The notes below the pieces were generated by a model. The model was not told the DNA's origin and did no database searches. It worked only from the letters and a program-made list of their open reading frames with translations. DNA of 64,000 bases from positions 1,364,001 to 1,428,000 of the forward strand of contig CAWCXF010000008.1 in NCBI GenBank assembly GCA_963799455.1, given 5' to 3'. Positions 44,849 to 56,701 of the stretch are shown in pieces. A program made the position numbers and the translations under genes. This DNA comes from CAWCXF01 sp963799455 (GTDB lineage: Bacteria > Pseudomonadota > Alphaproteobacteria > Rhodobacterales > Rhodobacteraceae). The first letter of the stretch is position 1; every line of letters begins with the position of its first letter.

Positions 44849-45979
44849 ATGGACGGAGCGTCGGTCGAGGCGGTCGCCCTGGGGGAGAAGGGCCTGACGG
44901 TTCCCCTGGGGGACGGCCCACCTGCCTACTTCAACTACCACTGGCTTCGCGACAACTGCCCAACCTCGTTCGACCGCGAGACGCGGGAGCGCAGCTTCGA
45001 CATCCTTCACCTCGGCGCGCCGCCCGTCCCGGCCTCGGCCGGGCTGGCGGACGGGGCGCTGGAGATCGACTGGCAGGGCGAGGACCACCGCTCGCGCTAC
45101 CCTGTGGACTGGCTCGCGCTCTACGCGCGCGGCGAGCCGCGGCCCGACCCCGCCGACCTGCCGCGCCGGCCCTGGTTCTCGGATCACTACCCTAACGTCG
45201 TCCGGGTCTCGCAGCCGCGCCTCTCGCAGGACGCGCGGGAGCTGCGCCGATGGGTCGAGGCGCTCCTCGTCGAGGGCGTCGCGATCGTGACCGACATGCC
45301 CGACAGCGACGCCGGCCTGACCGAGACGGCCGAGCTGATCGGCCAGGTGCGACCGACCTTCTTCGGCCGGTTCTTCGACGTCAGGCTCCACGTCAACCCG
45401 ACGAACCTCGCCTACACGGCCCACGCCCTGGAGCTGCACACCGACGTGCCCGCCGAGGACGCGGCGCCTGGGGTCCAGTTCCTCCACTGCCGGGCGAACT
45501 CGGTCGAGGGAGGGCTGAGCCTCTTCGTGGACGGGACCGCGGTGGCGGACGACCTGCGCGCGGCCGACCCGGAGGCCTTCCGCCTCCTCGCCGAGACCCT
45601 CGTGCCCTTCTTCAAGGAGCACGTCGGCTGCGACATGCGCGCGCGCCAGAGGGTGATCGAGCTCGACCGCCACGGCGCGGTCTCGGGCGTCACGATCAGC
45701 CAGCACCTCGCCGACGTCTTCGACCTGCCCCAGGCGCTCATGGACGACTACTACCCCGCCTTCGTCCGCTTCGGCCGGATGCTGCAGGAGGAGCGCTACG
45801 TGATGCGGTTCCGCCTGGAGGCCGGGGAGTGCATCGTCTTCGACAACCACCGCGTCGTGCATGGGCGCGAGGCCTTCTCCGCGACGAGCGGCCAGCGCCA
45901 CCTGCGCGGCTGCTACACCGACCGCGGGGAGCTTCGCAGCACCTACCGCGCGCTCGTCTCGGAGGGCCGCTTCGCATGA
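44849..45979 (+). CDS. TauD/TfdA-family Fe(II)/2-oxoglutarate dioxygenase, gamma-butyrobetaine hydroxylase-like
   Basis: 376 residues from ATG 44849 (GGGAGG 6 bases upstream; GTG 44846 also possible). The N-terminal domain has YFNYHWLRDNC (family DUF971-like, around Cys37), the arrangement of gamma-butyrobetaine and trimethyllysine dioxygenases. Iron ligands: His197 and Asp199 (LHTDVPAED), distal His338 (DNHRVVHGREAF) with nearby Arg for 2-oxoglutarate. Of the zinc cysteines known in the human enzyme only one is obvious. It should hydroxylate a quaternary amine or related carboxylate. First gene of a three-gene operon; overlaps the aldolase by four bases. Confidence 0.85.
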   Translation: MDGASVEAVALGEKGLTVPLGDGPPAYFNYHWLRDNCPTSFDRETRERSFDILHLGAPPVPASAGLADGALEIDWQGEDHRSRYPVDWLALYARGEPRPDPADLPRRPWFSDHYPNVVRVSQPRLSQDARELRRWVEALLVEGVAIVTDMPDSDAGLTETAELIGQVRPTFFGRFFDVRLHVNPTNLAYTAHALELHTDVPAEDAAPGVQFLHCRANSVEGGLSLFVDGTAVADDLRAADPEAFRLLAETLVPFFKEHVGCDMRARQRVIELDRHGAVSGVTISQHLADVFDLPQALMDDYYPAFVRFGRMLQEERYVMRFRLEAGECIVFDNHRVVHGREAFSATSGQRHLRGCYTDRGELRSTYRALVSEGRFA

Positions 45980-46737
45980 ACGAGATCACCCCCGTCGGGG
46001 ACGCCGCCGCCCTCGACGTCGATGCCCTGCGCGTGGACCTCGCGGCGGCCTTCCGCCTGGCCGCGCGCCTCGACTGGCACGAGTCCGTCGGCAACCACTT
46101 CAGCGCCGCCGTCTCGCCCGACGGCCGCAGCTTCCTGATGAACCCGCGCTGGCGCCACTTCGCGTCGATCCGGGCGAGCGAGCTGCTGCTGCTCGACGCG
46201 GACGACGCGGGCGTGATGGACGGGCCCGACGCGCCCGACCCCTCGGCCTGGACGATCCACGGCGCGCTCCACCGCGAGCGCCCTTCGGCGCGGGTTCTGC
46301 TGCACTGCCACCCGCCCCACGCCACGGCGCTGGCGACGCTGAAGGATCCGTCGATGCCGCCCATCGACCAGAACACGGCCCGCTTCTTCGGCGACCTCGC
46401 GATCGACACCGGGTTCGGCGGGATCGCCGACGACGCGGCGGAGGGCGCGCGGATCGCGCGTGCGTTCGCCGACCGCTCGACGCTGCTGATGGGCAACCAC
46501 GGGGTGAGCTGCGTCGGCGGGACCGTGGCCGAGGCGTTCGAGACCCTCTACTTCTTCGAGCGCGCGGCCAGGACGGTGATGCTCGCGTTGGCGAGCGGCC
46601 GCCCCCTCGCCGTCATGCCGGACGACGTGGCGAGGAGGACGGCGGAGGGCTGGCACGCCTATGCGGGCATGGCCGACGCGCATTTCGAGCACCTGAAGTC
46701 CGAGCTCGACCGGAGCGATCCGAGCTATCGCGAATAG
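45976..46737 (+). CDS. Class II aldolase/adducin family protein
   Basis: 253 residues from ATG 45976 (ATGA overlap). LAAAFRLAARLDWHESVGNHFSAAV and MNPRWRHFASIRASELLLLD open the fold. HCHPPHATALATL gives the His pair for the divalent metal, and MGNHGVSCVGGTVAEAF the third His. Class II aldolases of this type cleave or epimerise phosphorylated or hydroxylated C4-C6 compounds. After hydroxylation by the preceding dioxygenase, an aldol cleavage would be a logical next step, as proposed for trimethyllysine breakdown; this is inference. Confidence 0.87.
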   Translation: MNEITPVGDAAALDVDALRVDLAAAFRLAARLDWHESVGNHFSAAVSPDGRSFLMNPRWRHFASIRASELLLLDADDAGVMDGPDAPDPSAWTIHGALHRERPSARVLLHCHPPHATALATLKDPSMPPIDQNTARFFGDLAIDTGFGGIADDAAEGARIARAFADRSTLLMGNHGVSCVGGTVAEAFETLYFFERAARTVMLALASGRPLAVMPDDVARRTAEGWHAYAGMADAHFEHLKSELDRSDPSYRE

Positions 46738-46854
46738 GGCGCAGAGGGCCCGCACGCGCGGCCGAGCACTTGCGTCGGAGGGCGCGGCGGTGAGGGTCGG
46801 GTGTGCCGGCATCGTGAGCGGCGCTCGGAGGCCGCGGGGACGGGAGGCGATGGG

Positions 46855-47832
46855 ATGAGGGTCGGCTTCGTCGGGCTGGGCGCGCTCGGGTCCAAGCTCG
46901 CGGGCAGCCTCCTGCGGGGCTGCGTGGACGTGACCGTCCACGACCTCGACGCCGCGCGGGTCGAGGCGCTCGTGTCCCGCGGCGCGCGGGTCGGGGGGTC
47001 GGTCGGCGCGCTGATGCGGGACTGCGAGGCCGTGATCACCTGCTTGCCGAGCCCCACGGCCTGCGACGCCGTGCTGCGCGAGATGCTGCCCGAGGTCCGG
47101 CCCGGCCGCCTCTGGATCGAGATGTCCACCACCGACGAGGCGGAGGTCCGGCGTCTGGCGGCCGAGGTGGAGGCGCGCGGCGGCGCGGCGGTCGAGTGCC
47201 CCGTCTCGGGCGGCTGCCACCGCGCCGCCACGGGCAACATCTCGATCCTTGCGGGCGGCGAGCGCGCGGCGTTCGAGCGGGCGCTGCCGCTGCTGGCGAT
47301 CATGGGCCGGCGCATCCTGCACACGGGGCCCTTGGGCTCCGCCTCGACGCTCAAGGTGATGACGAACTACCTCGCCACCGCCAACCTCCTGACGCTGTGC
47401 GAGGCGCTGGCGACGATGAAGGCCGCCGGGCTCGACCTGGGCGTGACCTACGAGGCGATCCGCATCAGCTCCGGCAACTCCTTCGTCCACGAGACCGAGG
47501 GCCGGCTGATCCTGTCGGGCTCGCGGGACGTGGACTTCACGATGGACCTCGTCCTGAAGGACGTGGGCCTCTTCCAGAGGATCGCGGAGGACCACGGCGC
47601 GCCCCTGGAGATCGCGCCCCTCGTGATCGAGATCATGGCCGACGGCCGGCGCCGCTACGGAGACCGGGCGCAGTCGGACCGGATCGTGGAGCGCCTGGAG
47701 GAGCGGACCGGCGTGAAGGTCCTCGCCGACGGGTTCCCGACGGCGCTCGTCGACGACGAGCCGGAGGAGGCCGGCTACGAGGTGACGCCGCCCCTGCGCT
47801 CCGAGCCCGGGCAGGAGAACGCCCGGTCGTGA
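46855..47832 (+). CDS. 3-hydroxyisobutyrate dehydrogenase-family NAD(P) oxidoreductase
   Basis: 325 residues from ATG 46855. GLGALG at 7-12 binds the cofactor. ECPVSGGCHRAATGNISIL is the family substrate motif and STLKVMTNYLATAN carries the catalytic Lys. About 30 residues longer than usual because of an acidic C-terminal tail ending QENARS. Only about 40% similar by eye to the 17882 enzyme. Third gene after the dioxygenase and aldolase, with 117 bp between, likely finishing the same pathway. Confidence 0.85.
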   Translation: MRVGFVGLGALGSKLAGSLLRGCVDVTVHDLDAARVEALVSRGARVGGSVGALMRDCEAVITCLPSPTACDAVLREMLPEVRPGRLWIEMSTTDEAEVRRLAAEVEARGGAAVECPVSGGCHRAATGNISILAGGERAAFERALPLLAIMGRRILHTGPLGSASTLKVMTNYLATANLLTLCEALATMKAAGLDLGVTYEAIRISSGNSFVHETEGRLILSGSRDVDFTMDLVLKDVGLFQRIAEDHGAPLEIAPLVIEIMADGRRRYGDRAQSDRIVERLEERTGVKVLADGFPTALVDDEPEEAGYEVTPPLRSEPGQENARS

Positions 47833-48164
47833 GGTGCGAGGCGCCCAGCGTCGAGACGCGCTCCACGGAGAAGGCCATGCTCCAAGCCCGGACGGGCTGG
47901 GGATCGGCGCCCGGCCGTGACAGCCGCAGCCTTACGAGCACCGTGTCCGCAGCTGCGGGTCACGTCCGTCGACGAGGTGTGGTTTCGGACACGACCAGGG
48001 CCATCCTCGCCGAGCGGACCCGGATCGAGCGGCAGACCCTGGCCAGCCGCCGCTCGCACCACCACGCCCAGGCCGCCTAGCCTCACCCCCAGATGAACCC
48101 CGACCCTCCGCTCCTGAGCCGCCCCGCCTGCCTCAAATCATCCGACGACGGACAGGGGCGCGGC
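47833..48164. other. Gene-free stretch before IS5 debris
   Basis: No coding frame with recognisable motifs on either strand. A short GC-poor patch near 47980 (GGTGTGGTTTCGGACACGACC) could be part of a lost IS end, but I cannot assign it. Confidence 0.4.
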
Positions 48165-48390
48165 TCGGGAGCGCCCGCCCGCGTCCGCCTGCCGCGCGGG
48201 CATCGTCACGACACGGTCGCGGCCGGTGACCTGGTCGAGGGCGTCGCGTCCGGGGCGCGCCGATCGCCGATCGGGCCCATGACGCCGACCGGATCGCCGA
48301 GGAGGCGCACGCCCGCGGCGCCGAGGTGGCGACGGGCCGCGCAGGCGTCGCGCCGGCATCCTCCGAGATCGACCGCCCCAGGCCTGCTCG
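48165..48390 (+). pseudogene. IS5-family transposase remnant
   Basis: Plus-strand fragments GHRHDTVAAGDLVEGV and, after one frame change, ADRAHDADRIAEEAHARGAEV match the central IS5 transposase region (the ADRAYDAD motif carries the second catalytic Asp). Neither the start nor the Glu region is present. Bases 48391-48528 continue with LEAFERTAMRRHKLDREAVARLVAAVIPR, which I do not recognise. Confidence 0.55.
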
Positions 48391-48528
48391 GCCCAGTCCG
48401 ATCGAGACCGCCTCCCGCCGCCTCGAGGCGTTCGAGCGGACCGCCATGCGGCGCCACAAGCTCGACCGGGAGGCCGTGGCCCGCCTCGTCGCAGCCGTCA
48501 TCCCGCGCACGACGAGCCTCGACGGGCC

Positions 48529-50094
48529 CTAGCGCACCCACAGCTCGACGCGGCGGTTGAGGCGCCGGCCGAGCGCGGTGTCGTCGCAGGCCGCCGGCAG
48601 CGCCTCGCCATGGCCTCGCGCGCTCATGAGCGGCCCACCGTCGCCACCGCGCCGCGGCACGGCGCGCGCGCTCACCGCCTCCAGCACGGCCTCGGCCCGG
48701 CGCCGCGACAGCGCGAGGTTGCGCGCGGCGGACCCCCTCGCGTCCCCGAAGCCCACGAACACCAGCGCCCGGCCATCGAGCGCGCCCGAGGCGATGCGCC
48801 GCGCCAGCCGCTCGACCCGCTCGCGCGAGGGCGCGTCGAGCCGCACGCCGCTCGCGAACCGGAAGGTCGGGGTCAGCCGGGTCAGCCCGCGCAGGTCGGC
48901 CACCGCCGCCTGGAGCGCGCCGAGCGGACCCTCGGCTCCCCCCTCGGGCGACGCCGACAGGATCGCCGCCGCCAGCCGGTCGCCCTGCCGGCCCAGCGGG
49001 ATCTCGCGCGGCGCCTGGTCGATCAGCCCGGCGCGGCGCACCACGCCCTGCGCCTGCGCGGAGGTGGCGTAGGCGACGAGCCCGCGCGCCAGCCGCGGCA
49101 GTGGCCGGGCGGGCAGATAGAGCCTCAGCGACAGGGTGAGCGGCCAGTCGCCCGCCCGCGCCGCGTCCGCGCTCGGCCGCGAGACGAGCCCGCAGGCGCC
49201 GCGCAGCGCCAGCGGCTCGGCAAGCCGCGCGTCGCCGAAGGTCGCGACGCCGATGGCGCCGGGGTCGCGCGCCACCGCCCGCGCGAGGCTCGCCATGTCG
49301 GGGTGGCGCACGACGTCGGGCGAGAGCGCGAGGCCCGCGGGACGCATCACCCGATCCTCGAAGGCCTCCGCCGCGGCGTCGCGCTCGGTGGTCAGGTGGA
49401 GGCTCACCGGGCCCGGCTCGCCGCCCAGCGCCGACCAGTCCTCGACCTCGCCCGAGAACGCCGCGGCGATCTCGTCGAGGCTCAGCGCGCGCACCGGGTT
49501 GAGCGGCGAGACCACCGGCACCAGCGCGTCGAGCGCCAGGACGCGCTGGCGCCCGTCTTCGCCCAGGGCGCCGAGGCCCCCCTCGCGCGCGGCGCGGACC
49601 TCCGAGCCCCGCGCCGCGCGCCGCGACAGCGCCGCGTCGGCCGCTCCCGAGGCGAGCGCCGCGAGCCCCGCCCCCGAGCCGCCGCGCCGCAGCTCGATGC
49701 GCAGCCGCTCGGCGCCGTCCTCGATGAGGTAGGCGTCGCCGCCGGGGCCGAGCGCCTCGCGCGTCAGGCCGAGATCCCGGCGGGCGGCGAAGGCCTCGAT
49801 CAGGGCCGGCATCAGCACGCCGGCCAGCGCCGCGTCGCCCTCGATGGCGATCGAGGGCAGATCTGGACAGCCGGCGCCGGCGCAGACGACCTCGGAGGCA
49901 TCGAGCGTCACGGGCCCGTGAGGCGTGTCGATCCGGTAGGCGTCGCCGTCATAGGCCAGGATCCGGCCGGTGACGGCCATCGGCCCGTCGCGCGCGCTCA
50001 ACGTCGCCTCCGAGGCGCCCTCGGCCGACGCGGCGCGCGCCAGCGCGGCGACTGCGGCTGCGGCTGCGGCTGCGATCCAGACCCTGCCCCTCAT
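48529..50094 (-). CDS. Substrate-binding (PstS-like) / OmpA-domain fusion protein
   Basis: 521 residues from ATG 50094, with a Sec signal (Ala-rich core, ASA|EG about residue 25). Residues 100-360 are a periplasmic phosphate-binding-like domain: IAIEGDAALAGVLMPALIEAFAARRD, SLDEIAAAFSGEVEDWSALGG, and VSRPSADAARAGDWPLTLSLRLYLP. The C-terminal 150 residues are OmpA-like (GVRLDAPSRERVERLARRI, VFVGFGDARGSAARNLALSRRRAEAV, LGRRLNRRVELWVR). It should therefore bind a ligand in the periplasm while anchored to peptidoglycan. Stop TAG at 48529-48531 abuts IS debris. Separated from secA by 376 bp. Confidence 0.82.
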   Translation of the reverse strand: MRGRVWIAAAAAAAVAALARAASAEGASEATLSARDGPMAVTGRILAYDGDAYRIDTPHGPVTLDASEVVCAGAGCPDLPSIAIEGDAALAGVLMPALIEAFAARRDLGLTREALGPGGDAYLIEDGAERLRIELRRGGSGAGLAALASGAADAALSRRAARGSEVRAAREGGLGALGEDGRQRVLALDALVPVVSPLNPVRALSLDEIAAAFSGEVEDWSALGGEPGPVSLHLTTERDAAAEAFEDRVMRPAGLALSPDVVRHPDMASLARAVARDPGAIGVATFGDARLAEPLALRGACGLVSRPSADAARAGDWPLTLSLRLYLPARPLPRLARGLVAYATSAQAQGVVRRAGLIDQAPREIPLGRQGDRLAAAILSASPEGGAEGPLGALQAAVADLRGLTRLTPTFRFASGVRLDAPSRERVERLARRIASGALDGRALVFVGFGDARGSAARNLALSRRRAEAVLEAVSARAVPRRGGDGGPLMSARGHGEALPAACDDTALGRRLNRRVELWVR

Positions 50095-50470
50095 GCGCCC
50101 CCCACCCCTCCATGCGAGGTCAGCAGATCGGCGCTCGCGGCGCAACCGGACGCGGGCGCGCGCGACGGAGCGGGGGGATCGCCGGCCGTCCCGCGGCCGG
50201 ACGCTCCTGCTCGGGCCGCCATCGGCAGAGCGCTCGGTGCCCCTGGCGGACGAGCGGGCGACCGACGCCCCCGTCGTCGGCCGACGCCTCGAGCCCCGAC
50301 CGACGGCTCGTCGCGCGATCGGCGTCCCGGCCCACGATCGCGGCACCGTCGGCGCACCGACATGCGGTGCCTCCCCAGCCCGCGGCCCGATCTCGGACAG
50401 CACGGCCCATCGTCTCGCCGTTGCGACTGCGGTCGGCGTCCCGGTCCCGGTCGCCGTCGCCGTCGCGGCC
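50095..50470. other. Gene-free GC-rich interval between secA and the OmpA-fusion gene
   Basis: 376 bp; open frames exist but are Arg/Pro-rich and lack motifs. Short direct repeats of CCGTCGC occur near 50450. I see no promoter or terminator I could defend. Confidence 0.5.
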
Positions 50471-53209
<2,739 letters not shown>

Positions 53210-53507
53210 GGAACCCCGTCTCAACCTCGATCAGATCCTGCGGGGAGGGAGAGAGGACGGCTTGCCGCCCGCGCCGGCGGACCCTATCAACCGATCCGAG
53301 CCCCAGACTTGAGCCGACAGCCCGAAAGCCTCCGCCCGGACGGACACTCGTCCCCGCAACCGACCCGGCACATAAGCGGCGGCCCGCCCGCCGTCAACGC
53401 CGCGCCCGCGCCCCTGCCCCACGACGGCGCGCTCGATCATGACAATGCGACCGATCCCGCGCCCTTCCCGTCCCCGCAAGTCCCCCTTCCCAACCACCGA
53501 GGCCCCC

Positions 53508-54506
53508 ATGCTCCGCAGCACCGCCCTCGCCGCCCTCCTGACGGCCGCCGCGCTCAGCGCCTCCGCCCGGGCGCAGGACGCCGCCACGACCGGCCAGGAC
53601 CGACCCGACCAGGCGCAGGCCGAGGCGCCCGCCGACCAAGCCCCAGCCGACCAGGCCCAGGCCGGCCAAGCCGACGCGCCCTCGGACCAGGCGCCCGCCG
53701 GACAGGCGCAGTCCCCGGCGCCGGACCAGGCCCCGCTGGAGGTGGACGCGAGCCGCGTCCTGGCCACCGTGAACGGCACCGACATCACGCTCGGCCACGT
53801 CATCCTCGCCCGCCGCACCCTGCCCGAGCAGTTCGCCCAGCTGCCCGACGAGGCGCTGCTGCCCGGCCTCGTGGACCAGCTCGTACAGCAGACCCTGCTG
53901 TCGGACGCGCTGGAGGAGGAGCCCGGCTCGGTCGCGCTCCAGGTCGAGAACGAGGAGCGCAACCTGCGCGCCGCGGTCGAGCTGCGCCGCACCCTCCAGG
54001 ACGCGATCACCGAGGAGGATCTGCGCGCCGCCTACGAGGGGCGCGTGGCCGGTCAGGCACCCTCGACCGAGTGGCGCGCCTCGCACATCCTGGTCGAGAC
54101 CGAGGAGGAGGCGCGCGAGGTCATCGCCGAGATCGAGGGCGGGGCCGACTTCGCCGACCTCGCCCGCGCGCGCTCCACCGGACCCTCGGGGCCGCAGGGG
54201 GGCGATCTGGGCTTCTTCGGCGAGGGCATGATGGTCGAGCCCTTCGAGGAGGCCGTGAAGGGGCTCGAGCCCGGCGAGGTCTCCGAGCCTGTCCAGACCC
54301 AGTTCGGCTGGCACGTCATCAAGCTCGAGGAGACGCGCGAGGCCGAGGCCCCCCCCTTCGAGGCGATGGCCCCCGAGATCGCCCAGGAGCTCCAGCAGGA
54401 GGCCGTGGCGAGCCGCCTGGCCGAGCTGACCGAGGGCGCCGAGATCACCCGCGAGCCGCTCGAGGGGATCGACCCGGCGGTGCTGTCGCGCGCGGATCTG
54501 GAGTGA
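53508..54506 (+). CDS. Periplasmic peptidyl-prolyl isomerase, parvulin family
   Basis: 332 residues from ATG 53508. Signal peptide with cleavage ARA|QD after residue 22. Residues 24-75 are a low-complexity linker of DQAP/QAQA repeats. Then come the SurA-like helical part (NGTDITLGHVILARRTLPEQF) and the parvulin domain: ASHILVETEEEAREVI, GGADFADLARARSTGPSG, GGDLGFFGEGMMV, VQTQFGWHVIKLEE. Assists folding of exported proteins, which fits its position next to secA. The linker repeats are likely variable between strains. Confidence 0.92.
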   Translation: MLRSTALAALLTAAALSASARAQDAATTGQDRPDQAQAEAPADQAPADQAQAGQADAPSDQAPAGQAQSPAPDQAPLEVDASRVLATVNGTDITLGHVILARRTLPEQFAQLPDEALLPGLVDQLVQQTLLSDALEEEPGSVALQVENEERNLRAAVELRRTLQDAITEEDLRAAYEGRVAGQAPSTEWRASHILVETEEEAREVIAEIEGGADFADLARARSTGPSGPQGGDLGFFGEGMMVEPFEEAVKGLEPGEVSEPVQTQFGWHVIKLEETREAEAPPFEAMAPEIAQELQQEAVASRLAELTEGAEITREPLEGIDPAVLSRADLE

Positions 54507-54870
54507 GGCGGGCGGCTGCGAAGGCGGCCGGCCCGCCCGCGGTGCCGGGAGCGCCCGGCTCGGCGCCCGGCTCGGCGGGCGCGCCCCCGGGGCCGGGGAC
54601 GAGGGGCACGCCGGGATGGCCCGCGATGGCGGGAGCGGGACGAGCGTCGGTGCCCTCGGTCCGGGCGCGGGAGCCTCGCCGCGACCGATGCCGTTGCTCG
54701 CGGCCGAGCGCCCGCGCGCCCGCCCCGGCTCGCGCCCCGAGGCCCCGGCGCGTCCGGCGAGCCGGCCCGGGATGGTCATCGCCCTCGGGGTCGGCGCACC
54801 CGGACGGGCTCGCCGTCGCGCCGGGCGGGGGGCCGAGGGGCGCGGGGACGGCGCGGGGCGCGAGGCCCGC
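54507..54870. other. Gene-free interval before argJ
   Basis: 364 bp, very GC-rich, with short repeats (GGCGCCCGGCTC twice near 54555). The argJ frame is open through 54616 onward, but the residues before 54871 are Arg/Pro/Ala-rich and lack similarity, so I treat them as non-coding. No clear promoter. Confidence 0.5.
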
Positions 54871-56127
54871 ATGGCCGGCGTGATGCCGCGCTCGCCGCTC
54901 GCGCCGCCCAGCGATCCGGTCCTGCCCCCGGTGGCGGGGGTGCGCGTCGCCACGGCCGCCCTTGGGGTGCGCTACCAGGGCCGCACCGACGTGACGCTGA
55001 TGGCGCTCTGCCCCGGCACGGCGCTCGCTGGCGTCTTCACGCGCTCGGCCACGCGCTCGGCCCCCGTGCTCGACTGCGAGGCCAAGCTCGGCGCCGACCC
55101 GGGCGCGGGCACCGACCCGAACGCGGGCACCGACCCGAGCGCGGGTGCGGCGATCCTCGTCAACTCCGGCAACGCCAACGCCTTCACCGGCCGGCACGGC
55201 GACGGCAGCGTGCGCGCGCTGTGCGAGGCGACGGCCGGGGCGCTGGGCGTGCCCGCGGCCCGCGTGCTCACCGCCTCCACCGGCGTCATCGGCGAGCGCC
55301 TGCCGCACGAGCGCATCGTCGAGGGGCTGGGCGCGCTGGTGGGCGGGCTGCGCGAGGACGCGCTGATGGATGCCGCCCGCGCCATCATGACCACCGACAC
55401 CTACCCGAAGGGCGCCTGCGAGACGATCGACACGCCCGACGGTCCCGTGACCGTGGCCGGCATCGCCAAGGGCTCGGGCATGATCGCGCCCGACATGGCG
55501 ACCATGCTGGCCTTCGTCTTCACCGACGCGCGCGTGGCTCAAGGTCGGCTCCGGGCGATGCTGCCGGGCCTCGCGGCGGGAAGCTTCAACCGCATCACGG
55601 TGGACGGCGACACCTCGACCTCCGACACGCTCATCCTCGCGGCCACCGGTCGCGGCCCCATGGTCGAGGAGGCCGCGCTGGAGGCCGCGCTCGGGCGGGT
55701 CATGCTCGATCTCGCGCATCAGATCGTGCGCGACGGCGAGGGGGCGACGAAGTTCGTCACCGTGACGGTCGCGGGCGCGCATGACGACGCCGACGCCCAT
55801 CGCGCGGCTCGCGCCATCGCCGACTCGCCGCTCGTCAAGACGGCGGTGGCGGGGTCGGATCCCAATTGGGGCCGGATCGTCATGGCGGTCGGCAAGTCGG
55901 GCGCGCGGGCCGACCGCGACCGGCTCTCGATCCGCATCGGCCCGGTCGAGGCCGCGCGCGAGGGCTGGATCTCGCCCGACTACGACGAGGCCCGAGCGGC
56001 CGCCCACATGCGGGGGGAGGAGGTGACGCTCGCCGTCGATCTCGGCATCGGGCCGGGCCAGGCCACCGTCTGGACCTGCGACCTGACCGCGCGCTACGTC
56101 GAGATCAACGCCGACTACAGGTCGTGA
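54871..56127 (+). CDS. argJ: Bifunctional glutamate N-acetyltransferase / amino-acid acetyltransferase
   Basis: 418 residues from ATG 54871. ArgJ transfers acetyl groups between N-acetylornithine and glutamate in cyclic arginine biosynthesis. Motifs: RYQGRTDVTLMAL, GNANAFTG, TASTGVIGERLP, TDTYPKGACETI, and the self-cleavage site AKGSGMIAPDMA|TMLAF, with Thr211 the new N-terminal nucleophile. C-terminal SDPNWGRIVMAVGKSGA and CDLTARYVEINADYRS are standard. Odd: residues about 76-92 contain a tandem TDPxAG insertion. Overlaps the NUDIX gene by four bases (GTGA). Confidence 0.97.
   Translation: MAGVMPRSPLAPPSDPVLPPVAGVRVATAALGVRYQGRTDVTLMALCPGTALAGVFTRSATRSAPVLDCEAKLGADPGAGTDPNAGTDPSAGAAILVNSGNANAFTGRHGDGSVRALCEATAGALGVPAARVLTASTGVIGERLPHERIVEGLGALVGGLREDALMDAARAIMTTDTYPKGACETIDTPDGPVTVAGIAKGSGMIAPDMATMLAFVFTDARVAQGRLRAMLPGLAAGSFNRITVDGDTSTSDTLILAATGRGPMVEEAALEAALGRVMLDLAHQIVRDGEGATKFVTVTVAGAHDDADAHRAARAIADSPLVKTAVAGSDPNWGRIVMAVGKSGARADRDRLSIRIGPVEAAREGWISPDYDEARAAAHMRGEEVTLAVDLGIGPGQATVWTCDLTARYVEINADYRS
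55105..55140. repeat. 18-bp tandem duplication inside argJ
   Basis: GCGGGCACCGACCCGAAC (55105-55122) and GCGGGCACCGACCCGAGC (55123-55140). Adds in-frame AGTDPN/AGTDPS repeats in a surface loop ahead of AAILVNSGNAN, where other ArgJ proteins have a short turn. Confidence 0.85.
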
Positions 56128-56549
56128 GCGCGCCGGCGGAGGCGGCGGGGCGGCCGCTCCTGCTGGTGGTGGCCGCGGCGCTGATCGACGGCGACGGGCG
56201 CGTGCTGCTGGCCCAGCGCCCCGAGGGGCGGCCGATGGCCGGGCTGTGGGAGTTCCCCGGCGGCAAGGTGGAGCCGCAGGAGACGCCCGAGGCGGCGCTG
56301 ATCCGCGAGCTGCGCGAGGAGCTGGGGCTCGACACCTGGGCGTCCTGCCTCGCGCCGCTGACCTTCGCCAGCCACGCCTACGACGCGTTCCACCTGCTGA
56401 TGCCGCTCTTCGCCTGCCGCAAATGGGAGGGCACGCCTCGCCCGCGCGAGAGCCAGCGGCTGGCCTGGGTGCGGCCCGCGCGGCTCGGCGACCACCCGAT
56501 GCCGCCGGCCGACCGGCCGCTGGTGGCGATGCTGCGCGACTGGGTCTGA
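56124..56549 (+). CDS. mutT: NUDIX hydrolase, MutT-like (8-oxo-dGTP diphosphatase)
   Basis: 141 residues from GTG 56124, overlapping the argJ stop. The NUDIX box reads GGKVEPQETPEAALIRELREELGL, a perfect GX5EX7REUXEEXGU. VVAAALIDGDGRVLLAQRPEG and AGLWEFPGGK match MutT, which hydrolyses oxidised dGTP and prevents mutations. C-terminal LAWVRPARLGDHPMPPADRPLV is typical of the alphaproteobacterial orthologue that follows argJ. Confidence 0.92.
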   Translation: MSAPAEAAGRPLLLVVAAALIDGDGRVLLAQRPEGRPMAGLWEFPGGKVEPQETPEAALIRELREELGLDTWASCLAPLTFASHAYDAFHLLMPLFACRKWEGTPRPRESQRLAWVRPARLGDHPMPPADRPLVAMLRDWV

Positions 56550-56660
56550 GCGTCGCCCGCGACGGCGAGCCATCGGAGGGAATCCGCCGACTGCACGACG
56601 ATGTGGCGTAATGTCAATTCACGTGCGCTCTTTGTAGATGGTTTCCACAATCTCAATACT

Positions 56661-56666
56661 TATGAT
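56661..56666 (+). promoter_or_regulatory. Candidate -10 element (TATGAT) of the small gene
   Basis: Within the AT-rich 56605-56685 stretch, unusual for this DNA, TATGAT differs from TATAAT at one position. A matching -35 is weak. It lies 36 bp before the ATG at 56702, with GGAGGGAGGAG between. Confidence 0.4.
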
Positions 56667-56701
56667 GAACGCTATCAGGACGCTTGGAGGGAGGAGAGCC
56701 G

